Shown: positions 26,386 through 37,600 of the stretch, in pieces
Numbering within the stretch: position 1 is the stretch's first letter
Layout: each line of letters opens with the position of its first letter
From: Motacilla alba alba
Lineage: Eukaryota > Chordata > Aves > Passeriformes > Motacillidae
Length of the DNA stretch: 64,000 nucleotides
Assembly: GCF_015832195.1 (NCBI RefSeq)
Contig: NC_052026.1
Span: forward strand, 11,953,619 to 12,017,618
Direction of reading: 5' to 3'
Program-made: the position numbers and the translations under genes
The notes under the pieces: generated by a model
Database searches by the model: none
What the model was told of the DNA's origin: nothing
Seen by the model: the letters and a program-made list of their open reading frames with translations, nothing else

Positions 26386-26829
26386 CTACAATCAAAAGCA
26401 GAGGTCAAAAAAAAAAAAAAAAAAAAAAAGAGGAAAAAAAAAAAAGCAAAAGAAAGACACACTAACAAACAAGAAAAAAATAAAACCAAAAAATCCCACA
26501 AGGCTCACCCCCTACCTCCAAGTAATCAAAGGGAAAAGGAGCGAACGAGAAGTCACAATATAAAAAGAAGAGAAAGAGCTATTTAGGAGGTTGGGTGTTT
26601 GAGGAAAAAAAAAAAAAAAAAAACATGGAGAAAGAAAGCTCCCATCTCTACCTGTTCCCGGTGATCTCCTTCCCGGGGCCGATTGGGAGGTGAAATTAGC
26701 AAGCTGTGGGTTTCTTTCCCTCTGACATCATGGCAGAAGCTCAGTCTGGGCTTGGGCTTTTTTTTTTCTCTCTCTCTCTCTGGGTTTTTTTTTTTCCTTC
26801 CCTCTTCCCCTTCCCCTCTCCTGAGTTAC
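26386..26829 (-). other. ESRP2: possible 5'-UTR intron of ESRP2
   Basis: On the minus strand a T23 tract (26429-26407) is followed 20 nt later by GATTGTAG (AG at 26387-26386), a plausible 3' splice site 18 nt before the ATG. Upstream, GGGCAG|GTAACT (GT at 26829-26828) and AACAG|GTAGAG (GT at 26651-26650) are plausible donors. If used, ESRP2 would have a non-coding first exon near the CCAAT boxes. This is inference only; an unspliced leader is equally possible. Confidence 0.3.
26407..26446. repeat. A-rich tract beside ESRP2 start
   Basis: A run of 23 A residues (26407-26429), then AGGA-interrupted further A residues. On the ESRP2 strand it is a T tract ending about 40 nt before the ATG: either a UTR homopolymer or the polypyrimidine tract of a 5'-UTR intron. 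Unusual inside a CpG island. Confidence 0.85.
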
Positions 26830-26948
26830 CTGCCCTTGGTGCAGCTCATGTGACTCTAGTCAATCTCCCAAAGGGACAAGGCCATTGGGCCTCTGGAAAA
26901 GGTGTAGGAGGGACGGAGGGAGAATCAACGCCTGGCTGATCCGGCCTG

Positions 26949-26953
26949 ATTGG
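26949..26953 (-). promoter_or_regulatory. CCAAT box (distal of three)
   Basis: ATTGG on the plus strand, reading ACCAATCAGG toward ESRP2, a good NF-Y core with the preferred flanking CAG. It sits within the CpG-rich segment about 580 bp upstream of the ATG. Two further copies are at 26884-26888 and 26682-26686. Confidence 0.45.
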
Positions 26954-27250
26954 TTTTTGAAGGAGATCACAGGCAAACTCCCTTTCTCTGTTGAATTCTG
27001 CCTGCAGGAAGTGCCTGTACCTGCTTTCGGTTCGGCGGGTCCCGCCCGGCGAGCGGGGCACACGGGGCTCGCCGCGCTCCGACCCGCGCTCGGCTCGGGG
27101 CAAATCTGAACAACTTACGAGTACTGTGGTTAAAACACAATTTATAACTTAGCATTGAATTCCACGGAAGAAAAGTCTTTACCTGCTTCTAAGTAATTGC
27201 CCTTTGTGCACGTTGCTGTGTGTGTATCCAGCTACCGACGCCAACGGTAA

Positions 27251-29801
27251 TGGGTAATGAAAGTGTAGCATTCCACAGGGATTTTTAAGGGATGTTACAG
27301 GCAGAGAGCACTTTGCAATTTAGGCCCTGTCTTTCATACAGTTTGTAAAGACGAGTTTTAGTAAAACAATCCTTTTTGTTTTGAGAAAGGATGTATATCC
27401 AGGAAGATTTGCAAAAACACAGCGTAAAGACCTGCCTTTTCCCTCCTACAAGTGCTCAGCAAGGAGCTGTCTCCCGGGCATTAACTGCAGCCCAAGATGG
27501 GCAGATTTCTCCACTGCTCTCTCCTGTTTCACTGGCGAGACTACAACGGGAAACACCACCTAGTTTAGCTACTCCTGCTCAAAGGCAGCAGCAATATTTG
27601 CAACATCGGGGACTGAGAAAATTTTTGGAGATATTTTCAAATTGAAATTGATTTTAAAGCAGAAAAAATATATAGGGCTTCTAAACTCCTTTGAAAGTTA
27701 TTTTTCCTACTGCTGCCACTGATGAGTTACTAATGATTTTTAAAGGCCAAATGCTGCAAGTTAGACTAGTCATAATTTTTCTTTCGTTTAATTAAGTTTT
27801 CAGTTTATACTTCAAAATTAGTGTTGTGTTGAAATAGAATTTTTACTGAATGAAAGTTGGTGTTTCTATTTATTTACTGATGTCTATCCTGGGAAAATGC
27901 AGAGCTGAGCATTTAACTGTGAATATCTGATGGCTTAAATTATTAAATCACATTTTCTCATTTTCTTTCAACATTCCAATTTCATAATTGATTAATTATA
28001 GCAGTTATTATGGAGACCTCCTTCTGACAAGCACTGACTCCCCATGCTAACACCACCACAAGACTAATTCCATTTATTTCGGTGAAAACAAACTACAGTT
28101 CAAGGATGCTGTGCGATGTGAAGTATCCTAGAATTCATGTGTTACAAGTATTTACCTGACAGAGGCCATGCTGGAAACCTTGCACAGGTGCATCTCACTG
28201 AACATCACAAGACAGTTTAGCACCTCTCAGCTGTTGTCTCTGCAGCTCAGGCAGCTCCCTGAGAAGCAATCCTGAATATACACTGTTACAGAAAGGCAAA
28301 TTCTTGACCAAAATTGGAAACTTTAAGCTGTAACATGTATACATTTATATATTCAAAATATTTTCAGCGTTGTGTTTTCTAGCATTGCTGAATTCATGCC
28401 ACAGCTACATTTTCCTCTGTCAATGCATTTCCAGAAGTCCTTGGTGGAATAAAATCCCATTCATTTTCCTTTTGTTGTATCCTTTGGATATGGTGGTAAT
28501 GAAACAGTGTAACACACTGTTATTGACGATGGGTTGATTCTTATCCCTGAAGTCTGTAATAAAAACCACAAAAGTGAGAAGTGTGAGAACAGTTCCTCTT
28601 TTCCCAACCTGTTCCCCTCCTCCCAGACTCACACCTATATATGGAGGTGTTTGGAAAGAGGCAGTGTTTGTACAGATAAGTGTAAATACAGATTCTAACT
28701 GCAGCTATGTTCACAGAAAAAGATACCTGGCTGTTGCAATTTAGCTGCCTTCATGAGGATGTCATTTTGTAGCCTTAATATGTGAGTATTTTATACATAA
28801 TGGGATTTTAATTAGCAGATTTCTATAGAAGATCATACACATGATAAATTCTTGGCCAGGTTGACACATGCTCACAGGCTCCAGTGAACTGGCTCAGAGA
28901 ATACCAATATGTCTGTAGGATCTAAAGTGAAAGAAAAACTATTGAAATTCACTCAGAGCAACATGCCAGATTAAAGAAGTCCTCTTCAAATCAATGTCCA
29001 AGACCCTTGAAAATTTATTTGAAATCTACACATGCTATCAAAGGCTGGTGAGCCCAAAAGCTTCTGTGCTTTTCACAATTATATTAGCTCATCTCATAAA
29101 ATGTAGCCTCTCTTCACAGAAAGCCAATCTGGTTTCTATTTTTAGACTATCTTGACTCATATAATTCTACTGTTACTAATTTATCTGAACTATTCTAGCA
29201 AAATGAACTTAAAACATATTCTAAAATGTTTTAAAAACCCTTAAATAAATGCTGGCCTTCCTGCAATAGCACACATTTCAAAGTATCAGATTATGCAACT
29301 GGCTTTTCATTCATCTTCTATCTACAACTCTCCCATTCTCTGCTCTGAATTCTACTAGCAGTTTATTGATCTAAATCATCTAAAGGAATGACATTGTATG
29401 TCTCAACAGAACAGCAACAGGATCCAGTTCCTGAAAAACATATGGGACAAGCCCTTGTACACTGAGCATAGAAAAGTTAATTTGTAACCAAGATCTTGCT
29501 GAAACAAAGAGTTATTGCTCACCTTCAGCTTTAATCCTGGCAGGCATGTTTATAGAGGTCCTTGTTTGTAGGCTCCATATGAGGATGATGTGTCATAACT
29601 GCAACGGGGTGGAGAAGAAAAGTTTTAAAGATGGACACTCATTGTTATGCAAGCTCAGTACTGTGATTATTTTGTTTCTTATTAATCAAGCAATTAAAAC
29701 TAAAATAGATCAGTTCTACAGTTAGATCACACGAGAACACTGAAGAGACTCATTAAAAGCATTGTGCTTGAATGGATAAATTTGTAATGGCATTTTCATT
29801 C
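27251..29801. other. intergenic, nothing recognised
   Basis: AT-rich DNA upstream of the ESRP2 promoter. No family-like open frame, RNA gene or transposable-element signature was seen on either strand. Confidence 0.6.
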
Positions 29802-29916
29802 AGGGAAGGGAAGGGAAGGGAAGGGAAGGGAAGGGAAGGGAAGGGAAGGGAAGGGAAGGGAAGGGAAGGGAAGGGAAGGGAAGGGAAGGGAAGGGAAGGG
29901 AAGGGAAGGGAAGGGA
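29802..29916. repeat. (AGGGA)23 microsatellite
   Basis: Twenty-three uninterrupted copies of the pentamer AGGGA, 115 bp, purely purine on the plus strand. Runs of GGG separated by AA fit the G-quadruplex rule, and the strand asymmetry fits H-DNA. It creates a spurious KGREG-repeat open frame at 29772-29957. It lies about 3.4 kb upstream of the ESRP2 ATG. Confidence 0.97.
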
Positions 29917-31380
29917 CCATCTCTTTTACTACATTATTAAAAATTCCTGTGAAATGAATGTCCTGATGACTGAAGTCCTTTTGTTAAAGCCTAATAAAAG
30001 GAGTACGAAAATTTGAGACATGAGATCTGGAGTAATATCCTGGCTACATTTAGATCTACAGAAATACCTCAATAACCTTTCAGGGAACATGGAAGTCAAT
30101 AATTTGTTCCAAACTAGCATGATATTGAGAAATTATTTGTCCTCATGAATATTTTACTCATCAGTTAAGAGGAGGAAAATGATGATGATGATGAAATTTA
30201 ACCCTGTAAAATGGTTTGAAATACCCTGGAAAAAAAGTGAATTAACTTTGAAGTTGGGTCTAATTTCAAAATTGGCCAAGGTGGCAGGGCAAAGATATGC
30301 ACCAAAAGAGGTCCAGAGGTCTATTCTAGCTAATTTTTTCCCTATGATTTTGAGAAAGAGAGATATTAAATTGAATAAGTATGGAGCCTTGGTGTTTCTC
30401 TGCACAAGAGGGATAGTAGGAAATTCTCTGCATGCCTCAGCTTCTCCAAACTGAACTGGCACTGGAAGTAAAAGATCTGTAAGTGATGTGTAAGCAAATG
30501 TGAGAACACATTTAGATTTCATACTCATTAAATCCTTGGCTCCTGGACTGGATTGTAAGATACTGCAGCAATATTTGCTGAAGGAGGAGCTTACTGTAAC
30601 TCCTGAAACATAAACCCATAGGTAAAGAATTTTCTGCCATCCTTTCTTTAACAGAAAATGAGTGGGAAAAGGCATGGGAACAAGTGCTTAGCAGTGTTCT
30701 TTGATTGCTGTCCAGATGTTTGGAGACATCTGATTTTTTGGTTTGCCAGGTAGTTGTGCCATGATTACAGTGCACTGTAGAAGCCTTGAAGTAATTTCTA
30801 TTGAGATATCCACAAAAGCTCAGCAATCTGCATAAGAGCCTCAGAACTGTGGTTCTGAGGGATTGTTACCCTGCAGATGCCAGCACCAGCAAGCCACACT
30901 GGAAGAATCCACTTAGAATCCTGTGTCAGTTGGAATTTATTTCTATTGACTTAAAGGTAAGTTAAAACATAAAATTGGTGACTAGACAAGACAAATAAAA
31001 ATGAAATTACTTCCCCTATTATTTTACACAGCTTCTCTACTTCATGGGATGACAATCAACGCAGTGGTTTAATCCTACAAAGGTTTTATACGTGCTCTGT
31101 TCCCATTGGAGTACTGCTGTGAGTTGTTTAGCCAAGTGAGTTGTTTAGCCACATTACACTTACCAGGCTTTTGAAAATCTAAGCATTTACTTTTCCACCA
31201 AACTTGTGGACAGAACAAACATGCATGCATAGTAGTCCCTTTCATAATCTATAATATTATTATAGATTTACATTAAAGTTAACAGTTTATAACAAATAAA
31301 CTGAATTTCCTTTTTTTTTTTTTAATTGGAAATAATGCTGTCTGTCAAATAATTTAATAATTTACTGAACAGTTTTCTGG
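29917..31380. other. intergenic, with an unassigned 173-codon open frame
   Basis: Contains a minus-strand open frame at 30154-30675 (173 codons, starts MPFPTHFLLKKGW) and an antisense plus-strand frame at 30179-30454. Neither resembles a known family; the C-terminal Ile-rich end of the former is the antisense of a GAT repeat. Probably chance openness. Confidence 0.5.
31246..31268. repeat. 23-bp inverted repeat
   Basis: Arms AATCTATAAT and ATTATAGATT, separated by ATT. AT-rich hairpin in intergenic DNA, likely of no consequence. Confidence 0.8.
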
Positions 31381-31665
31381 ATTTAGAATCACTGAAATTA
31401 TTGCTGATAGGGACCTCTGCAAGCCCTCTTGTCCAACACCGGCTTACTTCCAGCACGCCAGCACATTGAACCAGCCAATATTTTGTCCAGTTGTGACTTG
31501 GAAACCTCCAGGAATGACCCACTCCAGTTCACTGCTGCACTGCCCAATATTTTGTCCAGTTGTGACTTGGAAACCTCCAGGAATGACCCACTCCAGTTCA
31601 CTGCTGCACTGCTTTGCTGATGAGAAACTTTCTCCTGGTTGCCAATCTGATCTCACTGCTAAATT
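31381..31665 (-). mobile_element. CR1 LINE fragment with internal duplication
   Basis: Begins AGAATCACTG, then GGGACCTCTGCAAGCCC and TTGTCCAAC, continuing to GACTTGGAAACCTCCAGGAA, ACTCCAGTTCACTGC and GATGAGAAACTTTCTCCTGG. This is the order of landmarks seen in antisense CR1 3' ends (gacctct, gtccaac, cctccaggga, gcctgttcca, gaaa-tttctcct). It is diverged, so the subfamily is not assigned. It contains two identical 69-bp copies. Confidence 0.7.
31475..31612. repeat. perfect 69-bp tandem duplication
   Basis: Bases 31475-31543 and 31544-31612 are identical over 69 bp, from CCAATATTTTGTCCAG to CACTGCTGCACTGC. The unit is internal CR1 sequence. Because 69 is a multiple of three, every frame reads through as a repeated peptide, which explains short repetitive open frames here. 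Confidence 0.95.
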
Positions 31666-34600
31666 TTTAAATAATGCAACTAGTTGAGACAGGATCTTTA
31701 GGCTGTGGTAAGTTAGACAAGCCATGTGCTACAATTCCTGTTACCTAATGAGATGAATATGCAAGTACTCCCTGACCCTTTCAATCTACCTTACCTGGGA
31801 TTCAAATCTGACTTTGTGTGAAGCTTTATTCCCTTTACAACCTGCCTAAATACATTGCCATTGCAATTGCTTCTTTTTTTACGAGTCTCGGGTATAGTAT
31901 AATATGAGAAAGAAAATTCAAATGAAAAAATCCTTTTTGAGGCAGGTTTTTAAGAAAGACTGATGTGCAGTCTTAGATTGGAACACTTCTATATACTAGC
32001 CCGTTCTCTCTTTGCCCATTGAAAGGATATAGTGGTTTACAAGTCTGTCAGTGTGGCAGAATATCCAACAGTAAAAAATTTGGTTTTTATTTATGAAGTT
32101 AATCTAGTGAGGTATTTGTTACATAAACTATAAAGGAAAGAAATTCCATTATCAACATTCTTGCTACCATCACTATTGCCCTAGTGAAAGGAGTAAAAAC
32201 ATAAATTGATAACACAATTCACTGCAATAGCAAAAAGCCAAAATACTCTCTGTTATTCACTAGTATTTAGATGCCATTAAATAGAATAATCCTCTGAATT
32301 TATGAACAATAAAATTAAAAATAACACATTTATGGTTCAACAGGAAAAAGTTATATCCTCTTGGGAAAAGATCAAGAGTTTAACTCCTCATAATAGTAAA
32401 TGAGAATGACCTAATGTCTACATAAAGCGTTTAATTTGGGCCATTTTGTACTTTATATTTTAACAGACTAACTCAGAGACTTCCAGTCACAGGAGTAGCA
32501 AGACAGGAAATTCAGTATTGTTTTACCCTTATAGAAACCTCCTGTAACACTCCGTCAATGAATCAATGATATTCAGCCTGTCATATTCCCACACATAAAT
32601 GCATTCACACTGTACAGCTAGAAAGTTCTCAGAAGTTCACTGAACCACAAAATCACTGATGTTGCAGAGTGAGAAGTTGCCACAGCCATCTGGAACACTG
32701 GATTCCAGTCACCCATTTCCAGTCACCTCTGCATGTAAACACAAAAACCAAATAGAAAACATAAGACTTGTAAAGGCTGTTATCTACATCAAAAGATCTG
32801 CGTGCTCCACACTGCTCTCACTTACTGAGAGCTGGTAATCAGTGCTGCAATGCAGCAGTGGTGAAAGAACTGATCATCAAATACAAAGGACTGTACACTG
32901 GAACTCCAAGCTATTCAGTGAAAAACAACTGTAAGGTTCACACAATTAATGATGAATTTATGCAGGTTACATCTCCTCAAGCTTTACTGAAAACTGGCTG
33001 ACACCGGTCTCTCTCATGAGATTATCTTGGCAGAAATTACTAATCTCTGTCTGTTCATTCAGATTGTACCACAAGCCCTCAGCTGACATAATAACCCTGA
33101 TAAAAATGGAAGGTGTGTTCCTATAATATTTAACTGCTGTGATATTTAACCTGTTTCTTCATTAGAATTTAATTAATCTTATTCCACATACATATGCTAA
33201 TATGTAATATGCTAATACACTTCTTTTTCTCACTGCAGTATAAACAGAAGTAAAATATAAATGCAAAACCTAAGCAAAACTTAACCACCTGTTGAAGTGC
33301 TTGGGCTTTGAGAATATTTCATTGAAGTATTTTGTATAATAAATTGATGAATGCAATTATGTGCAACCAAAATAGACGTGATAGGACCTATCATTCAATA
33401 ATTTCCTGATCTTTCACCCTGGTTATGGTTATTTTGCTTCACTTCACTTCTACCAGCAATTGTTACATACCTAAGATCTGACAAGGGGATTTCAAACAAT
33501 TTCAAACACACCCTGTGTCCTATCCAACCCAAAGATGGCATAATTTCCACAAAGTAGCAGGCTCCAATTTTTTTTTTTTTTTGGTACTTCTGTTTTCACT
33601 GCCCTGTCTTGAAAGTACAAGGTCTTTAAAAAGTCTTGTCTGACTCGTGACTACCAGCCTCTAGCAGAACTAATGCCAATTTCTAGGAAGATGAGTTTAT
33701 TTTCTACTCTACCATTTGCAGCTTGAGAAGACAACTACAGATTTTGCAAAATAACTGGATTTTTTTTCTACAGCACCTCTAAATGCAACTGCTCGCATGG
33801 AAGACTCTAGTTCACATTGAACTGTATTATATAGTTACAGTCATATCAGTAGAGTCATCAGATCCTCACTCAAATAAATTTCCTTGTTCTATTCAACAAA
33901 TGCTCTTTCACTTTAACATCTGAGCATGATTAAACAAATGCCTCTTGCTTTGGCCTGATGCTGGATCCTGCACACTGTGGAAGTAAGACAGAAGTAATGT
34001 CCTTACAGATACATCTGGCTGATATAGGAGAGTGATATGGTTTCCTGAGAAGAAATATTCTCAGAGAAACATATTGCACAGTCAGTAAATGTACTCAGAC
34101 AGAAAGAAGACAGATATACCTAGATTATTCCTTTTGGCATAGTGTAGAAATTTTAAATTTAAGATGCCATATGATGCAATTCGGTGCATTTTATCACTTA
34201 ACAGCTATAGAATCGCTTTTTAAGCACAGATAATAACTAAGCACAGGCAAGCAGGTGCAATTCCCTTCCCAGCAAGTTGGAGTTGTGATAATATACCCTG
34301 ACAGAGCTGTTTCATAAGTGCCAGTACTACCTCACCTCCTTTTCACAACCCTCTGCTAATGTGGCACACCCTTGTTTGACAGGAAATGTCACCTTGTGTT
34401 CAGTCATTCCTTGTTCTCCTCAAATAATTATTTCAACCATGGTGTCACACATTTAACATACATTAAGAATTTGCCTTTTCTACACTGAAATACATGGTGG
34501 TGAGGCAAAAAAGAGAGCCCTGGGGCACAGGAGAGGAAGTTACCTGGCACATTCTGGGAGTGGCTCTGCAGTGACTTGGGTGAATGCAGCGATGATAACG

Positions 34601-37600
34601 CTCTGGCTCTGGGTGAAGTGGATGTCGAGGACATAACTAACTTTTAACTGCTCCTTTCCAGACTCAAGTGCTCTGCTTTGTGTGAGGAGGGAGTCTGAGG
34701 AGTCCATCCTCCATTCTCTAAAGTGGAGTCATTCCCTCATTCGGTTCAGTTATCCTGGAAAAAACGAGACTCATGGGAATGGGAAAGTACAAGGGGGTAC
34801 TTCTGCCTGATAGGTCATGAATCCATGGCTTTAGGGCACATCAAGCTTTCCTGGGGCCAGGTACCGCTGAACACCTGCAGCCTCACCGAGGGCAGTCAGG
34901 CCAGCTGTCACTGTCACACCTGAGTCACGACGGGCAGCATTCTACACCTACTTTATATAGACATAAGATGCAAGATTGTGAAATCAGGTCTTCCTGTCTC
35001 TTCAAAACTCTGGATTACACTCTATCTATGCAGGAATCCCTATCAGAGGATATATAAAATATCAATTTTTTTATAAATTAATGCGTAAATTTCTCCTTTT
35101 CTCACAACTCATCTTGCAAAACTGACTTCAAAAAACATTTATATTTTGCACTGTTATCAAAAGCACAGGATTTATCTATCCAAACCTTGTGAATCTTTTT
35201 GGTTTAGGGGAACAAGGTGGAGCCCACCACCTTCAATCAAGGATTGGCTGCTTTAATCAAAGAGATGTGAATAGCTTGCATTCTCAGCTTTTGATTTCCA
35301 CAAAGCCTGTTTGTTTTACTTAAGGCTAGCAGTCCCTGTTGCCAAGGAATTGCTAGGGAGCTAAGCCACACCTTTATGAATATACTTAGCACTTCCTGCT
35401 CTGTGCAGCCTTAAAAGCAGTCTCCTCTTCTCCAGAGAGATAATTGGAGGTTAAAAAAACATAAACATCTACATCTTAAGATCTTGCCTGGCTGGCAAAG
35501 CCACCTGTCTTTGTGCTCTTGTTAAATAGTTCACACAAGGTCTTGGGGAAGTGTTTACCATAAGATGTATTTTTCAGAAGAATTCAATCTTTGGGATGGT
35601 GATAATATGTTTCTTACCCTTTCATCTGTTTGAGTCCAGAGCTTCCATTGGTGGCTGCTTTGTGACAGAAGGAAATGAGTTGGTGTGTTCCTCTGAAATC
35701 CCTCTGGGCTGGTGCTGTAGGCTGAGTGGTAGCTCCAGCACACAGGGTAAGGGTTCATTATTTGTAATATTTATAAACAACCCTCTCAGAGCTCTGAGAC
35801 AGCACCGTGGTGTAATTGCTAGATCACTTGCATCCTCCTTTTTCTGCTTAATCTGTAATTTAAATTATTATATAGAAGGATTTGTCAGTCCTGTTGATGC
35901 TCAGTAATTACATCAATCTCAGGAAGTTGTGTTTACTGTTTGTTTGGGGTTTTTAACATAGTTTACTTAAAGAAACAACTTTTAAACACACATACATTTA
36001 ATGCTGTAAAACAAATCTGAGCACAGAACTCATTGCTGAAACTTGTGCTCTCTAAAAATGCCTAAAGCAGGCAGAACACTCATATCAGAAACATTTTTAC
36101 TGATGAATCAGTGCCACAGTTTCATAGATTTCCCTCTTTATCCTTTCCTCTGATGCAAGGTATAAAATTATCTTTTGTTTTATTGTCACTGCATACTGCA
36201 AGTGGAACTTCAGGCTCCCACTAAAGATGTCTTACAGTTTTCATGGCATGTTATAAATGATGGCAGCTTCTAAGGGTTGGGTGGGTAGTAGGGATGATTA
36301 ATAAGATATGGTTACTGGCACAGCAGTGAGGTGGAGTAGGTGTGAGTAATTGTATTCTGTGGGAACTTAATCAGAATCCTCTGGTTCATGGGCATGAAAG
36401 TATTTTGTATTATTCCCAGCATTTCTAAGAAAGGACAGAAAACCAACAGCACCTTAGTGCAAGTTTCCTAAAGGATTTCTACACAGAGGGAGAGACAGGC
36501 AACAATAGAAAACTAAAAATTTGGAATCAGTTACTTTATTGCCACTTTTTTTTTTTTTTTTGAGAATGAAATCTGCAGTGCACATTAGAATGATGTGGAC
36601 TCAAATGCAATGGGAAAAGATTCTCACTTGAAGACTTAGAACTTGTTGTACAGGCCTAAAAGCACTACTGGGAACAGACAATGCATTTGAGGATGCAGCT
36701 TCATTGCTTCAAAGGAATAGCAGTCTACATAATAGTCCCAACGTATTATTGGGGGGCAGAGAAGGAGGTTGTGAGCACACACATAATGAAACTAAACTAG
36801 TGGGTGTAAAGTAACAGCCAGTTTCATTTATTTGCACAGTTTATCTATAGTAGCAACCAAAGCCCCAGTAGGCAAACAGCCTGGACAGCTGGTGTGGAAG
36901 AATGGATTCCACAGCTCTGCAAGGATTTCATGTGAAGCAACATCCTCTTACTGGGATTAGCTGCCTTGCTCAAGACCAGCCTCAAAGGGATTTACAAATC
37001 CACTATATAACCTTATCCAGAGTGATACAGTAATGTCTTCATTGTTTGTGGACAATATGCTGCATCAGAGACATTCGGTTTTTTCTCCTAATGTAGAAGA
37101 GAAAACACCCCTTCCTTAGAAAAATCATAAGGGACTGGTAATGTGGGGATTAAGCAGGCAGGATTATACAGTCTCAGCTGAAAAAAAAAGGTGTATGACA
37201 ACTGACAGAAACTGCTAAGTCCCTTTCAGGAAAAGGGATTATTAAGCCAACAGTTCTGCAAGTTAGGCCCACAGTTCCTGGCTCTTGGGCAACAAGTATT
37301 CGTTGTCAAATGCTGCTATTTAATATAAAATGTGCTCTCTTCAGTCTTCATGTGCCTTTCCACAACACAATCAAGGCTAGAAGACAAAAAGCATTTGTTA
37401 CATTTCAGCAGGGAACTTGGGTTGGCATTGGGCATGATGGTTTGTACAATGGTTTCGGAATACTGAGGGAGAGGATGGGCACTGGAATACTCTTAAACTC
37501 ATAAAACCACAGTTCCTACCTTTATTTTTAATATGAAACAAGCAAATGTATCTATGAAGATGTTGTAATGTATCAAGAAAAATTACTACAGACATGAAAC

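Larger units (their letters stand above)
25400..27250. promoter_or_regulatory. ESRP2: CpG-rich promoter region of ESRP2
   Basis: CpG dinucleotides, scarce elsewhere, cluster around 25.45-25.57, 25.86-26.23 and 26.94-27.24 kb, flanking coding exon 1. The densest parts are 26040-26225 and 27030-27105. The island is interrupted by A-rich tracts at 26407-26446 and 26605-26623. On the ESRP2 strand three CCAAT boxes are visible (ATTGG on the plus strand at 26682-26686, 26884-26888 and 26949-26953), suggesting NF-Y input. No clear TATA box. The transcription start cannot be fixed by eye. Confidence 0.7.

Noticed and set aside
26237..26586. Lysine-rich open frames next to the ESRP2 start
   Set aside because: They translate A homopolymers in the antisense of the ESRP2 leader.
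29772..29957. KGREG-repeat protein
   Set aside because: It is a translation of the (AGGGA)23 microsatellite.
31398..31725. Several short frames with repeated peptides on both strands
   Set aside because: They arise from the 69-bp duplication within a CR1 fragment; 69 is divisible by three.
32640..32720. Possible further CR1 tail (CACAAAATCACTGATGTTG)
   Set aside because: Resemblance covers too few bases to separate from chance.
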